Below, piece by piece: positions 17,165 through 26,341 of a stretch of DNA of 64,000 nucleotides (position 1 is its first letter; each line of letters begins with the position of its first letter). A program made the position numbers and the translations under genes. This stretch comes from Adhaeribacter soli. Lineage in GTDB: Bacteria > Bacteroidota > Bacteroidia > Cytophagales > Hymenobacteraceae. Location of the stretch: positions 186,001 to 250,000 of the forward strand of contig NZ_VTWT01000006.1 in the NCBI RefSeq assembly GCF_008727925.1, given 5' to 3'. A model generated the notes under the pieces. That model ran no database searches, was not told the DNA's origin, and saw nothing but the letters and a program-made list of their open reading frames with translations.

Positions 17165-18100
17165 TTAAAAAATGTTTTCTTTTATGCTTTTCTCTATTCT
17201 TTCCAGGATTCCGTCGTAGCCCGTTTTCACGAACTTCTGGCCCGTTACGCTTTCGTACAGCTCCAGGTAACGCTCCGAGATCAGGTTTACCTGTTCGTCG
17301 GTCATTTCCGGAACCGTCTGGCCGGCTTTTCCCTGGAAATTATTTTCGATCAGCCATTGCCTTACGAACTCTTTGGAAAGTTGTTTCTGTGGTTCGCCAT
17401 TTTTTTGTCTTTCTTCGTAGCCGTTTGCGTAAAAATACCGGCTCGAATCAGGGGTATGGATCTCATCGATGAGGTAAACCTGCCCGTCGTATTTCCCGAA
17501 TTCGTATTTCGTATCTACCAGAATAAGACCTTGTTTGGCGCCCATTTCGGTGCCGCGCTTAAATAAGGCACGGGTATAATTTTCGAGCTGCACGTATTCG
17601 GCTTCCGGCACAATTCCCTGGGCAATAATTTCTTCCCGGGAAATATCTTCGTCGTGGCCTTCGGTGGCTTTGGTGCTCGGCGTAATGATGGGCTCCGGCA
17701 GCGGGTCGTTTTCTTTCAGGCCTTCCGGCAGCGGCACGCCGCACAGCATGCGTTTGCCCTGCTGGTACTCGCGCCAGGCGTGGCCGGCCAGGTACCCGCG
17801 GATCACCATTTCAACGCGGTAAGGTTCGCAAAAGTAACCAACGGCCACGTTCGGGTTCGGCTGGCTTAAGATCCAGTTCGGTACAATATCGGAAGTGGCT
17901 TTTAAATGGTGCGCGGCTATCTGGTTCAGTACCTGACCTTTATAAGGAATAGCCCGCGGCAATACCACGTCGAAAGCGGAAATGCGGTCGGTGGCTACAA
18001 TGGCCAGTTTGGTGCCGAAATAATACACATCGCGAACTTTACCCCGATAAAAGCCCGTCTGTCCTAAAAATTGAAAGTTGGTTTCTTTAAGCGCGTCCAT
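17165..18100 (-). CDS. purC: SAICAR synthetase (phosphoribosylaminoimidazole-succinocarboxamide synthase)
   Basis: 311 residues from ATG 18100 ([17 protein letters not shown]). The upstream in-frame ATG at 18322 is rejected because a TACCTTTG promoter box lies at 18128-18135, between the two. Family motifs: [12 protein letters not shown] (15-30), [37 protein letters not shown], and [11 protein letters not shown] near 205. It catalyses the ATP-dependent joining of aspartate to CAIR in purine synthesis. At just over 300 residues it belongs to the longer (eukaryote-like) PurC form. Confidence 0.95.
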   Translation of the reverse strand: MDALKETNFQFLGQTGFYRGKVRDVYYFGTKLAIVATDRISAFDVVLPRAIPYKGQVLNQIAAHHLKATSDIVPNWILSQPNPNVAVGYFCEPYRVEMVIRGYLAGHAWREYQQGKRMLCGVPLPEGLKENDPLPEPIITPSTKATEGHDEDISREEIIAQGIVPEAEYVQLENYTRALFKRGTEMGAKQGLILVDTKYEFGKYDGQVYLIDEIHTPDSSRYFYANGYEERQKNGEPQKQLSKEFVRQWLIENNFQGKAGQTVPEMTDEQVNLISERYLELYESVTGQKFVKTGYDGILERIEKSIKENIF

Positions 18101-18127
18101 TAAAAGAAAAGGTGAAAATGATGGCTG

Positions 18128-18135
18128 CAAAGGTA
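18128..18135 (-). promoter_or_regulatory. -7 promoter box (TACCTTTG) for purC
   Basis: TAnnTTTG match 28 nt upstream of the chosen purC start. It decides between alternative starts. No consensus -33 box. Confidence 0.5.
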
Positions 18136-18228
18136 GGAACATATTCAGAAGGTTAAAGCAGGTTGCAAGGAAATAAATCGATTTAAAGCTAGTGCCCGAC
18201 CAAATTTTTTGTAAGCATTTGCTTGACA

Positions 18229-18273
18229 GGATTTGTAATCCCGTCTTAACTGAGCCGTGGGATTTGTAATCCC
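18229..18273. repeat. Twin GGATTTGTAATCC hairpins
   Basis: Two near-identical short palindromes, 18229-18243 and 18259-18273 (GGGATT-TGT-AATCCC), 15 bp apart in the purC upstream region. Function unknown. Confidence 0.7.
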
Positions 18274-18346
18274 ACTTTCCAAAAATTAACCTGTTCATGC
18301 ACCAGGTTTTTATGGAAGCCATTGGCAGGTTTTTCTTGCATTTGCG

Positions 18347-19822
18347 CTACGGTTTTCCTTCAGAAATTGGTTTTGCCGATGCGCTTCCGTAATGCACAAT
18401 GTTGCGGGCCATGGCATTGAAAATCAGGAAATGGAAGGGCAGCACGGCATACCAGTAAAGCCTGCCGGTCAGGCCTTTCGGGCGGAAAGCGGCCAGTTGC
18501 TCCAGGTACTTTTTGTCGTGTTCTTCTATAATGCGGAACTGGAGCCAGGCTTCGCCGGGAAGTTTCATTTCGGCATATAAAAGCAGGCGTTTGTTTTCTT
18601 TATCGGCCAGCAGCACGCGCCAGAAATCCACCGAATCGCCGGCCCGCAAATTTACCGGATCGCGCCGGCCGCGCCGCAAGCCCACGCCGCCCACCAGTTT
18701 ATCGAGCAAGCCGCGCAACCGCCAGAGCCAGTTGGTCTGGTACCAGCCCCGCTGCCCGCCGATGCGCCAGACGTTTTCCAGTACTTCCGCTTCGGGCCGG
18801 TGGATTTCAATTACCTGCCGGTCTGTAAAAACGCCGTTATGCGGGATCTGCACAAAATCCATGTAATGCTGGTTTATGGTGCCGCTTACCAGGGCGTCGG
18901 TCCAGCTGGAAATTACCGAGTTCTGTTCTATTTTAGAAAAAGCCAGTTTCAGCGCTTCTTCATAAGTAAGGCATTGGTGCGGAATTAGTTGCTGAATTTC
19001 GTGGTTTTCGGCTACCGAATCGGTTTTCAGGCTTTCCACCAATCTTCTGGCAATGGAAAAAGTAGTGCTCGTCAGGAAATACAGCCAGTAAGAAGATAGT
19101 TTCGGGGTAAGAATGGGCAACGTAATAATGGCGCGTTTCAGGCCGCGAAGCCGGGCCAGTTTAAGCAGCATTTCCTTGTAAGTAAGAACATCCGGCCCAC
19201 CGATATCGAGCGTCCGATTAAGGCAGGGTTCGCAAAACAGTACTTCGGAAAGGTAAAAAAGTACGTCGCGGATGGCAATGGGCTGACACCGGGAATGCAG
19301 CCATTTCGGCGTGATCATGAGGGGCAGCTTTTCCACCAGGTCGCGGATTATTTCGAAAGAAGCGCTGCCGGAACCGATAATGATGGAAGCCCGCAAAACC
19401 GTTACCGGTACTTTGCCGGTGCGCAAAACCTGCTCCACATTCGCCCGCGAAGCCAGGTGCCGGGATAGTTTTTCGCCCTGGGAAATGCCGCTCAGGTAAA
19501 GGACCTGTTTCGCGTTGGTTTGGTTTAAGTAAGCCGTGAAATTAGCCGCTGACCGGGCTTCGGCCTGGTAAAAATCCGGAGTGCCGGAACCCATGGAATG
19601 CACCAGGTAATAGGCCGCATCGATGTCGGTAGGCAGGTTTGCGAGCGACGTTTCGTTTAAGAGGTCGGCTTTTATAACCTGCACTTGTTCCTGCAGGCTT
19701 TCTTCCAGGTGAAAACGCCGAGGATCGCGCACTATACAGATCACTTCGTGCCCTTTTTCCAGGAGCACCGGCAGCAGTCTTTTGCCAATGTAACCGTTTG
19801 CCCCGGTCAGTAATATCTTCAT
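18347..19822 (-). CDS. NAD(P)-binding SDR oxidoreductase with C-terminal DUF2867
   Basis: 491 residues from ATG 19822 (MKILLTGANGYIGKRLLPVL), chosen because the nucleotide-binding TGANGYIG begins at residue 6; an upstream in-frame start would add 11 unrelated residues. Residues 1-300 form an atypical SDR (Rossmann; AAYYLVHSMGS, VLYLSGISQGEKLSRH); about 320-485 match DUF2867 (GDSVDFWRVL, LLYAEMKLPGEAWLQF, GLTGRLYWYAVLPFHFLIF). The two-domain fusion is common and is usually labelled a nucleoside-diphosphate-sugar epimerase, but no substrate is known. A single gene 240 bp upstream of purC on the same strand. Confidence 0.85.
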   Translation of the reverse strand: MKILLTGANGYIGKRLLPVLLEKGHEVICIVRDPRRFHLEESLQEQVQVIKADLLNETSLANLPTDIDAAYYLVHSMGSGTPDFYQAEARSAANFTAYLNQTNAKQVLYLSGISQGEKLSRHLASRANVEQVLRTGKVPVTVLRASIIIGSGSASFEIIRDLVEKLPLMITPKWLHSRCQPIAIRDVLFYLSEVLFCEPCLNRTLDIGGPDVLTYKEMLLKLARLRGLKRAIITLPILTPKLSSYWLYFLTSTTFSIARRLVESLKTDSVAENHEIQQLIPHQCLTYEEALKLAFSKIEQNSVISSWTDALVSGTINQHYMDFVQIPHNGVFTDRQVIEIHRPEAEVLENVWRIGGQRGWYQTNWLWRLRGLLDKLVGGVGLRRGRRDPVNLRAGDSVDFWRVLLADKENKRLLLYAEMKLPGEAWLQFRIIEEHDKKYLEQLAAFRPKGLTGRLYWYAVLPFHFLIFNAMARNIVHYGSASAKPISEGKP

Positions 19823-20002
19823 AAGCTTGTTTTCGAAACCGGTTCGGCCCGGCAATAAAACCCGAAATTGGTAAAATGGTTTTGAAATAAGGCATAAATA
19901 GCTTTTTACCGGGTAAACGATAGCGTTTTTACCTGATTTCCTCTAAACCAAATATTAAAAGGTGCGTTATAGGAATTGATTTCAATCTCCATATATATAC
20001 GA

Positions 20003-20569
20003 ATGGCAACTTCCGGCGCTTCCCATTATTTTTATTACCAGGACCAGAAAGTTGAATTAGGTCCGGTACTTACCGATATGCTCATTATTGGTTTTACAGA
20101 AGAAACCGACAGGGCAGAAAAAGAAAAGATCATCGGCAGTTTCGATTTTCTGGGTAACATTCTGGATGAAACAACTTCCGGCTCGGCCAATGTAACGGTT
20201 CTTTCCACCCGCAACAACCTGACGCCGGGAACCATGGAATTAAAGTTTACCGTACTCGAGCAACACCCGAAGATCATGTACGCCACCCCGTTCTTCGCCC
20301 AGCACCCAAGTTCCCCCGGACGCATGGGCATTACGAACCAGTTCATCGTTACCCTGGAAGACCTGGTAGGCCAAACCCTGCTGGAAAAGCTCATGAAACG
20401 CACCAACACCAAACTGGTAGAACCGCTGGGCCCGCAAACCTTCATCATTTCCGCCGATAAAAATTCCGCCGGAAATGCGCTCGATATGGCTAATTATTTC
20501 CACGAAAGCCCGGGCATTAAAATAGGCGAACCTGACTTTTTCCATAATTTGGTGTTGGATCAGATTTGA
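20003..20569 (+). CDS. Protein of unknown function resembling a subtilase prodomain
   Basis: 188 residues from ATG 20003 (MATSGASHYFYY); the ATG at 19976 is an alternative that adds nine residues. Cytosolic by sequence. LTDMLIIGFTEETD, NNLTPGTMELKFTVLEQHP and TFIISADKNSAGNALDMAN have the alternating-beta look of bacterial subtilase N-terminal prodomains (fervidolysin-like), which act as inhibitors or chaperones, but no peptidase domain follows. It could be a stand-alone inhibitor. Function not established; no neighbour on the same strand. Confidence 0.6.
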   Translation: MATSGASHYFYYQDQKVELGPVLTDMLIIGFTEETDRAEKEKIIGSFDFLGNILDETTSGSANVTVLSTRNNLTPGTMELKFTVLEQHPKIMYATPFFAQHPSSPGRMGITNQFIVTLEDLVGQTLLEKLMKRTNTKLVEPLGPQTFIISADKNSAGNALDMANYFHESPGIKIGEPDFFHNLVLDQI

Positions 20570-20648
20570 TTAATTTGAAGATTTGGAAATTTGAAGATTT
20601 GGAAATGAGGAAATGAATTGATTCATAATTTATTTCTTTCTGAAAATA

Positions 20649-20692
20649 AAAAAATCTGATGCTGGAATTTCATTCCGGTATCAGACTTTTTT
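20649..20692 (+). terminator. Terminator after the prodomain-like gene
   Basis: Imperfect long stem AAATCTGATGCTGGAAT / ATTCCGGTATCAGACTT with a T-run. Between it and the stop codon is a short run of GATTTGGAAAT-type simple repeats (20580-20615). Confidence 0.7.
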
Positions 20693-20732
20693 GGTTTAAA
20701 ATGGTATCGTTTTGATTACGATTTCTGATAGT

Positions 20733-20756
20733 AGAGACGTAATATATTACGTCTCT
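20733..20756. repeat. REP-like palindrome, copy 1
   Basis: Perfect 24-bp palindrome AGAGACGTAATA/TATTACGTCTCT. The same core (GACGTAATATATTACGTC) recurs at 20883, 59395 and 59504. No gene in 20693-20994; the short frames here are translations of the palindrome. Confidence 0.9.
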
Positions 20757-20882
20757 CACGGCATTGCGTCTTTTTCGGCATTGTTGGCTTTATCAATATC
20801 GAACCTAATTCGAATTATCATATCGCCGCTGGAAATTTGTTTTGGGCGAATTACCCTGATTGGTGACGTACTGCCCTGAATG

Positions 20883-20904
20883 GAGACGTAATATATTACG
20901 TCTC
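20883..20904. repeat. REP-like palindrome, copy 2
   Basis: 22-bp palindrome flanked by CCCTGAAT on the left and TACAGG on the right. The same flanks appear at 59395-59416 in inverted orientation, so the repeated unit is about 37 bp. Confidence 0.9.
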
Positions 20905-20994
20905 TACAGGTGGTCCGGTAATTGTAAATTTCATTACCGAAAGGCAATGGTGGGGGCTTTTTAGAATAAAACGATACCGTTCTGCCTTCAAAAA

Positions 20995-22143
20995 CTACCC
21001 TTCAAAATAAATGGCTTCGGCTTTGTCGCGAAGGTTGTAGCCCGAAGACATTACTTCGCCGTAGGCGCCGGCGGTGCGGATCGCCAGCAGGTCGCCGCGG
21101 TTCGTTTCGGGCAGCATTACGGCTTTACCGAAACAGTCGGAGGATTCACAGATCGGGCCGACTACGTCGTAGCGCATTTCGGGGGCCTTGCTGGTCTGGT
21201 TTTCTATTTTGTGGTAGCTCTGGTAAAGCGCCGGACGGATCAGTTCGGTCATGCCGGCATCCAGAATTATGAAGTTCGTTTTGATACCTTTTTTGATGTA
21301 AAGCACTTTCGAAATTAAGGTGCCGCTTTGTGCTACCAAGGCTCTTCCCAGTTCAAAGTGTACCTGCTGGCCCGGTTCTGGTTGTAGGAATTCGTTGAAA
21401 ATGCCGAAGTAGGTTTCAAAATCGGGGATGGCGTTGGTTTCCGGTTCGTGGTAATCTACGCCCAGGCCGCCGCCTACGTTCAGGTGTTCTACTTTTATAT
21501 TCCGGTTTAGAAACCACTGCTGAATCTCGTTTACCCGCAAACACAAAGCCCGGAATACACTCATTTCCGTGATCTGGGAACCGATGTGAAAGTGCAGGCC
21601 GATCAGCTGAAGGTGCGCAAATTGCGGCAGCAGTTCCAATACCTGTTCCAGTTCCCAGAAATTGATCCCGAATTTGTTTTCCTCCAGGCCGGTAGTAATG
21701 TAGTGATGGGTCTGGGCGTTTACGTTCGGGTTTATGCGTAAGGCAATGCGCGCCGTTTTTCCGGATTCTCCGGCCAGTTCATTCAGTACCTCCAGTTCGT
21801 GCAGCGATTCCACGTTGAAGCAGAAAATGTCGTTTTCCAACGCAAAACGCAATTCCCGGTCCGATTTTCCGACGCCGGCAAAAACTACTTTTTCAGGGGC
21901 AAAACCCGTTTCAAGCGCTCTCTTTACTTCGTTGCCGCTCACACAATCTGCCCCGAAACCGATCTGCTGCATTTCTGCCAGGATCGGTTCGTTGGAATTT
22001 GCTTTTAAGGCGTAGTGAATGTGATAGCCGTATTTTCCGGCTGCATGGGCCGCGGCCTGCAAGGTTTCGCGAAGCAGCTTCAGGTCGTAGGCGTAAAAGG
22101 GGGTAGGGTGATTTTGCAGTTCGGCTTTCTTGATGTGCAGCAT
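20995..22143 (-). CDS. lysA: Diaminopimelate decarboxylase
   Basis: 382 residues, PLP-dependent fold III. The PLP lysine is in HIHYALKANSN near residue 45. GFGADCVSGNEVKRAL, LGLHFHIGSQI near 195, VGGGLGVDYHEPE near 230 and the substrate-side Cys in GPICESSDCFGK near 335 are all visible. It makes lysine from meso-diaminopimelate. The start codon directly follows the lysC stop with zero gap, so the two are translated from one operon (lysC-lysA). Confidence 0.96.
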   Translation of the reverse strand: MLHIKKAELQNHPTPFYAYDLKLLRETLQAAAHAAGKYGYHIHYALKANSNEPILAEMQQIGFGADCVSGNEVKRALETGFAPEKVVFAGVGKSDRELRFALENDIFCFNVESLHELEVLNELAGESGKTARIALRINPNVNAQTHHYITTGLEENKFGINFWELEQVLELLPQFAHLQLIGLHFHIGSQITEMSVFRALCLRVNEIQQWFLNRNIKVEHLNVGGGLGVDYHEPETNAIPDFETYFGIFNEFLQPEPGQQVHFELGRALVAQSGTLISKVLYIKKGIKTNFIILDAGMTELIRPALYQSYHKIENQTSKAPEMRYDVVGPICESSDCFGKAVMLPETNRGDLLAIRTAGAYGEVMSSGYNLRDKAEAIYFEG

Positions 22144-23472
22144 TTATTTACCTCCTTCGCCAAATACGTGATCGTTCAGAGCCGTAAGCGCTTCTACTTT
22201 ATGCTCGGTTTTTATCAGGAAACTGATATTGTTTTTACTGCCGCCGTAGGAGATCATCCGCAAGGGAATGTGCTGCAGGGCCGTAATTACCTTCAGCGCA
22301 TAACCGGTGCTTTCGGCCAGAAAATCGCCGACTACGCAAATAATGGTCAGGTCCTGTTCCACTTCCACGTTGCCGAAAATTTTCAGGTCTTCTACAATCG
22401 CACCAAGGTGTTTGGTGTCGTCAATGGTCAGGGAAACAGCTACTTCCGAAGTGGTGATCATGTCGATCGGGGTTTTGTAAATCTCGAACACTTCGAATAC
22501 GCTTCTCAAAAAACCATATGCCAGCAGCATGCGGCTCGACTGGATCTTTATTGCCGTGATGCCGTCTTTGGCGGCCACCGCTTTAATATTATGGCCGGTG
22601 GTTTCGCCGGAAATTAAGGTGCCGCGGGCTTCGGGTTGCATCGTGTTGAGCAGGCGCACCGGAATGTTTTCCTGCTTGGCCGGCCATACGCTGCTCGGGT
22701 GCAGAATTTTCGCCCCGAAATAAGCCAGCTCCGCCGCCTCGTCGAACGACAATTCCGCGATTGGGTAGGTGTTCTTTACAATGCGCGGATCGTTGTTGTG
22801 CATGCCGTCGATGTCGGTCCAGATCTGGACTTCTTCGGCTTTCATGGCGGCGCCCAGCAAGGAAGCCGTGTAATCGGAGCCGCCCCGTTTCAGGTTATCG
22901 ATCTCCCCGAAGGCATTGCGGCAAATATAGCCCTGGGTAATGAAGATCTGGTTTTGGTCGTGCTGTGCCAGTTCCCGCTCCAGGTTTTCGCGGATGTACG
23001 GCATATCCGGTTCTTGGTGCTGATCGAGGCGCATAAAGTTCAGAGCCGGCAACAGGGCCGATGGTACGCCGGTTTCCTGCAGATGAAAATAAAACAAAGC
23101 CGTGGAAAGCAATTCTCCCTGAGCCAGAATGGCGCGTTCTTCGTTGCTGGTAAAAAGGTCTAAGGTGAAGGCCTGCAGGTAGGCAAAATGTTCGGATAAA
23201 AGCTGCAGCGCCTGCTGTTTATAATTTTCTGTTTCGAACAGTTCTGCCACCACTAACTGGTACTGACGGTGCAGTTCTTGGATCTGTTTTTTGGCTTCTT
23301 CGGTGCGTTGGTTTTTGAGGAGTTCTGTAATTTCTACCAGGCGGTTGGTGGTACCGCTCATGGCCGAAAGCACCACCAGAACCGGACGGTTTTCGCGCTG
23401 CACCAGCTGGGCAACATTTTTTATACGGGAAGCGGACCCTACGGAGGTGCCGCCAAATTTTAAAACTTTCAT
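22144..23472 (-). CDS. lysC: Aspartate kinase (lysine-sensitive type likely)
   Basis: 442 residues. The kinase N-terminus KVLKFGGTSVGSASRIKN, RGGSDYTASLLGAAMKAEEVQIWTD (positions about 208-232) and DFDEAAELAYFGAKILHPS-type signature (LSFDEAAELAYFGAKILHP) are clear. Tandem ACT domains occupy the last about 150 residues (IKIQSSRMLLAYGFLRSVFE; TIICVVGDF). It phosphorylates aspartate, the first step to lysine, threonine and methionine. Operon order lysC-lysA suggests lysine-feedback control; no lysine riboswitch was recognised in the leader. A TACTTTTG box lies about 40 nt upstream. Confidence 0.95.
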   Translation of the reverse strand: MKVLKFGGTSVGSASRIKNVAQLVQRENRPVLVVLSAMSGTTNRLVEITELLKNQRTEEAKKQIQELHRQYQLVVAELFETENYKQQALQLLSEHFAYLQAFTLDLFTSNEERAILAQGELLSTALFYFHLQETGVPSALLPALNFMRLDQHQEPDMPYIRENLERELAQHDQNQIFITQGYICRNAFGEIDNLKRGGSDYTASLLGAAMKAEEVQIWTDIDGMHNNDPRIVKNTYPIAELSFDEAAELAYFGAKILHPSSVWPAKQENIPVRLLNTMQPEARGTLISGETTGHNIKAVAAKDGITAIKIQSSRMLLAYGFLRSVFEVFEIYKTPIDMITTSEVAVSLTIDDTKHLGAIVEDLKIFGNVEVEQDLTIICVVGDFLAESTGYALKVITALQHIPLRMISYGGSKNNISFLIKTEHKVEALTALNDHVFGEGGK

Positions 23473-23513
23473 TTATAAAGGATTATGCGTAAAAACGCAA
23501 CAAAATAGGAGTG

Positions 23514-23521
23514 CAAAAGTA
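23514..23521 (-). promoter_or_regulatory. -7 promoter box (TACTTTTG) for lysC-lysA
   Basis: TAnnTTTG match on the minus strand, 42 nt before the lysC ATG; no clear -33 box. Confidence 0.45.
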
Positions 23522-23622
23522 CGGAGAAAGGTCGGGAATTGTTTGAACTTTTGTAAATAGAGTGTTACTTTTTCGGGAAAATCGATATGGTCCAGAGTGG
23601 GCTTTGGTGGGTATGGCTCTAA

Positions 23623-23653
23623 GTTGTTGGTGAAAACACCAATAACGGCAGGG
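23623..23653. repeat. Short repeat with hairpin TTGGTGAAAACACCAA
   Basis: The stretch contains the 16-nt hairpin TTGGTG-AAAA-CACCAA followed by ACGGCAGG. A close copy (GTTGTTGGTGAAAACACC then GCCGTCAGG) lies at 31409-31440. A dispersed small repeat. Confidence 0.65.
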
Positions 23654-23675
23654 AAAAGGTTCTAAAAAAGATAAA

Positions 23676-24413
23676 TCAATAATTATCCTTGTTAATTGGA
23701 ACAGAAAATTGTTTGGAATCTATATAATCGGTGAATGAATTTGAGTAAAGAGTACGTCCCCATTTTGAATACTTTAGTCTGCATTCAGTTTTAAAATTTC
23801 CTTTGTAACGTATTAATTTGGCAATTGCAATTTCGCCAGGTTCCAGAACAACATCTCTGGCACCTGTTGCACAGTAATATTCTATTGGCGTTTCTATATC
23901 TACCCAGTTACCGGATCTATCTTTTGCCTGACGCACAATTTCTTCGAGATTATTAAATGTGCCGATTGAGATAAGCGAATCACTTAAATTTTGAACAACC
24001 ACCATAAAAGACCTGTAACTCCTGGTAGAGTCGATTTCGATCCTTTTCGATTGTTCGTTGAAGCTTTTAAAATTTAGATTATAAGTTAACTTAAAGGCCG
24101 TATCGACTTTAATCTTCAGTTTGCTGTTGTCGGCAAAAGTGAAATTTCTGGCATGTCTAAACTTAATGTCGTCTTGCGTATTGCTATTCTTTCTGGTCGC
24201 TTCTTTACCGAGGGTGATAGTATCTGTTAATTTCCCCAGATAAAAAATGGGATAAAATCCTATCCGGTCATTAGGATCATATTCCATAGGGCCTCCCGAA
24301 GTTTCCGTAGAATCTATTATCGTTAAGCCTCGGTGGCTTAAAACTACAGGCCTTAGATCGGTTTGGCAACTGACAAGCAGCAGCGTAAACAGAAAGGGGA
24401 TAAAGGCCTTCAC
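23676..24413 (-). CDS. Lipoprotein of unknown function
   Basis: 245 residues. The lipoprotein signal peptide MKAFIPFLFTLLLVSC places the lipidated Cys at residue 16. The mature part is beta-rich and polar (VVLEPGEIAIAKLIRYKGN, YSFMVVVQNLSDSLISIG-like segments) and looks like an Ig-type extracellular or periplasmic domain. Located between the divergently separated lysC leader and the YwqK-repeat gene, same strand as the latter, 52 bp apart, so co-transcription with 24466-25905 is possible. Family not recognised. Confidence 0.7.
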   Translation of the reverse strand: MKAFIPFLFTLLLVSCQTDLRPVVLSHRGLTIIDSTETSGGPMEYDPNDRIGFYPIFYLGKLTDTITLGKEATRKNSNTQDDIKFRHARNFTFADNSKLKIKVDTAFKLTYNLNFKSFNEQSKRIEIDSTRSYRSFMVVVQNLSDSLISIGTFNNLEEIVRQAKDRSGNWVDIETPIEYYCATGARDVVLEPGEIAIAKLIRYKGNFKTECRLKYSKWGRTLYSNSFTDYIDSKQFSVPINKDNY

Positions 24414-24465
24414 ACGATTGAATTAAGGCGATTCACTGGTTTTAAAAGAAGTTTTAAATCTAAAC

Positions 24466-25905
24466 TTACTTCGGTACTTCCACGCCATTCCGGAAAATTG
24501 CCGAACGTACGGTTTTCCCGTTTTCATCGGTCCATTTCCAGTTGCCGGTTTCTTTGTTGTTGCGGAAGGCGCCGGTAATTTCGGTTTTGCCGCTTTCGAA
24601 GTACTGCCGGAATTTGCCCGAACGTAAGCCGCTTTTGTACTCGGTTTCGGTTTTCAGCTTGCTGGAAGGGTAGAAGGTTTGCATGAGTCCGGTTATTTTT
24701 CCGTTAATGTATTCGGCTTTGCTTTCTACCTGCCCGTTTTCGTGGTAGGTGAAGCGAGGTCCGGAAACGCGGTTATTCAGGTACGTTTCTTTTATTTTCA
24801 GCTTTTTGGGGGCATCGTAATACGTGAGCCATTCCCCGTTCTTTTGCTTGTTTGTGTAAACCTGCTGTTCCTGGATGTTGCCGCTTTCGTAATAGAGGGT
24901 CACTTTGCGGTCGCGGGCTTCGTTGCTGTATTTGGTTTCTTCTTTCAGCTTGCCGCTTTCATAAAACTTCTGGCCGGTACCTACCAGTACGCCTTCCTTG
25001 TAGGTGCTGATGCTGAGGGGTTTGCCGTTTTCGTAGTACGATTTTACTAGGCCGTCGCGCTTGCCGGTGGTAGCTGTCAGATCCGCTACTTCGCGGGCTC
25101 GGGTTTTATTACCATCGAAGAAATTTTCGGGTTCTTTTTCTATTTTAACCGTTTTATAGGCGCCTTCAGTTTCCAGGCCGCCGCTCCGGTAATAGCTCTT
25201 ATAAGAGCCGGTCTTGCCGCTTTTTTCCTGTTGGGCTTCCGATTTCAGCTGGCCGTTATCGTAATAAGTTTTGTAATAGCCGTCGAGGTTGCCGTTCAGG
25301 TAGCGGGCCTCGCTTTCGAGCTGACCGTTCTCGTAGTAGGTCTTGGCCAGGCCGTTCTGCTGGTTGTTTTTGTAGGTGATCTCAGATTTGAGTTTGCCGT
25401 TCAGGAAATATTCTTTCACCAGGCCGTCCGGAAAACCATTTACAAAAGCCGCTTCCATTTTCGGGTTACCGTTTTCGTAATACGTTTTTATCACGTTGCT
25501 CTGCTGGTCGTCTTTGTAAGAACCTTCCTGCAAAATTTTTCCGTCGGGGTGAAAGGCCTGAAAGATGCCGTTCTTTTGCCCGTTCTGGTAAGGAACCCGG
25601 AATTTCACGGCACCGATTTCGTACAGTTCGGTATACAGGCTATCGGGTTTGCCGTTCACGAATTTGGCGATCACTTCCGGTTTACCGCTTTTATAGAACT
25701 TCCGGTATTTGCCCTGCACCAGGGTATCCGGATCGGTAGTGATGTAGTAAAGCTCTTTTAAATGCTTGCGGTCCGCATCGTAATAGGTCGTTACTTTTAT
25801 TTGCGGCTTGCCGGTATTTTCAAAGCGCTTATAATCTTCCCGTTGTGCCACGGAAATGGTAGCAAAAGCGAGCAAAAAAGTACCGGTAAGGGTGAAGCGG
25901 TGCAT
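24466..25905 (-). CDS. Secreted YwqK/MORN-type repeat protein
   Basis: 479 residues. Signal peptide MHRFTLTGTFLLAFATISVAQ. Nearly the whole mature protein is tandem repeats of about 22-24 residues of the form YYENGKLKSE-x-YKNGKxxG (examples: TYYENGQLESEARYLNGN, KFYESGKLKEETKYSNEA), about fifteen units forming a beta-stack. The family is usually named after Bacillus YwqK, an antitoxin-like repeat protein, but in Bacteroidota these are mostly stand-alone exported proteins. Probably periplasmic or outer-membrane. No toxin gene is adjacent, so the antitoxin label should not be taken literally. Confidence 0.85.
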   Translation of the reverse strand: MHRFTLTGTFLLAFATISVAQREDYKRFENTGKPQIKVTTYYDADRKHLKELYYITTDPDTLVQGKYRKFYKSGKPEVIAKFVNGKPDSLYTELYEIGAVKFRVPYQNGQKNGIFQAFHPDGKILQEGSYKDDQQSNVIKTYYENGNPKMEAAFVNGFPDGLVKEYFLNGKLKSEITYKNNQQNGLAKTYYENGQLESEARYLNGNLDGYYKTYYDNGQLKSEAQQEKSGKTGSYKSYYRSGGLETEGAYKTVKIEKEPENFFDGNKTRAREVADLTATTGKRDGLVKSYYENGKPLSISTYKEGVLVGTGQKFYESGKLKEETKYSNEARDRKVTLYYESGNIQEQQVYTNKQKNGEWLTYYDAPKKLKIKETYLNNRVSGPRFTYHENGQVESKAEYINGKITGLMQTFYPSSKLKTETEYKSGLRSGKFRQYFESGKTEITGAFRNNKETGNWKWTDENGKTVRSAIFRNGVEVPK

Positions 25906-26273
25906 ATTTAATGTGCTAATTTTTTAATGTGCTAATGTGCTAATGTGCTTAGATATTGGTATCTGGATATTAGTATCTGGATCAAAATTCGCAAGATTTT
26001 ATTTCCAATAGAATACATAGTCGGATTTTCTTTCAGGTTATGCGTTTATTTTAGTCCTACTATTTGACTGTTTCTGCGGAAACTAAACAGCCTTTCATGC
26101 TGACGGTTTACCATTTTCTCATTTCAGGATTCATGATTCAAACCACAATTCTGAAAATTCTGATTCAGACCATAATTCTGAAAATTCCGGGAATTCTGAA
26201 AATTCTGATCCAGACAAATAATCCTGAAAATCCCTGAATCCTGAAAATCCTGATCTAAATCCTGATCTAAAAG
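25906..26273. other. Intergenic simple repeats; no gene
   Basis: Directly upstream of the YwqK gene are 8-nt tandem copies of TAATGTGC (25907-25950), then GATATTGGTATCTG/GATATTAGTATCTG copies. Further on, 26125-26265 hold degenerate copies of TTCTGAAAAT and TCCTGAAAATCC. No open frame with domain support. Confidence 0.75.
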
Positions 26274-26308
26274 CAAAAAGCCTTACATCTGTGAACGTAA
26301 GGCTTTTT
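26274..26308 (-). terminator. Terminator of the thiolase gene
   Basis: Stem AAAAAGCCTTAC / GTAAGGCTTTTT, 9-nt loop, 33 bp beyond the thiolase stop; T-runs on both strands. Confidence 0.85.
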
Positions 26309-26341
26309 GAAATTAGTATGCTGTTACCTTAAAAAGGTAAA

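Noticed and set aside
20756-20947. Minus-strand frame translating as CRDVIYYV
   Set aside because: The CRDVIYYV part is simply the palindromic repeat read in frame; the same peptide appears at 59457-59639 for the same reason.
23473-23675. Lysine riboswitch in the lysC leader
   Set aside because: The leader is about 50 nt from the -7 box, too short for the L box, and shows no matching conserved core.
24466-25905. Toxin-antitoxin locus based on the YwqK name
   Set aside because: The protein is an exported repeat protein and no toxin gene is adjacent.
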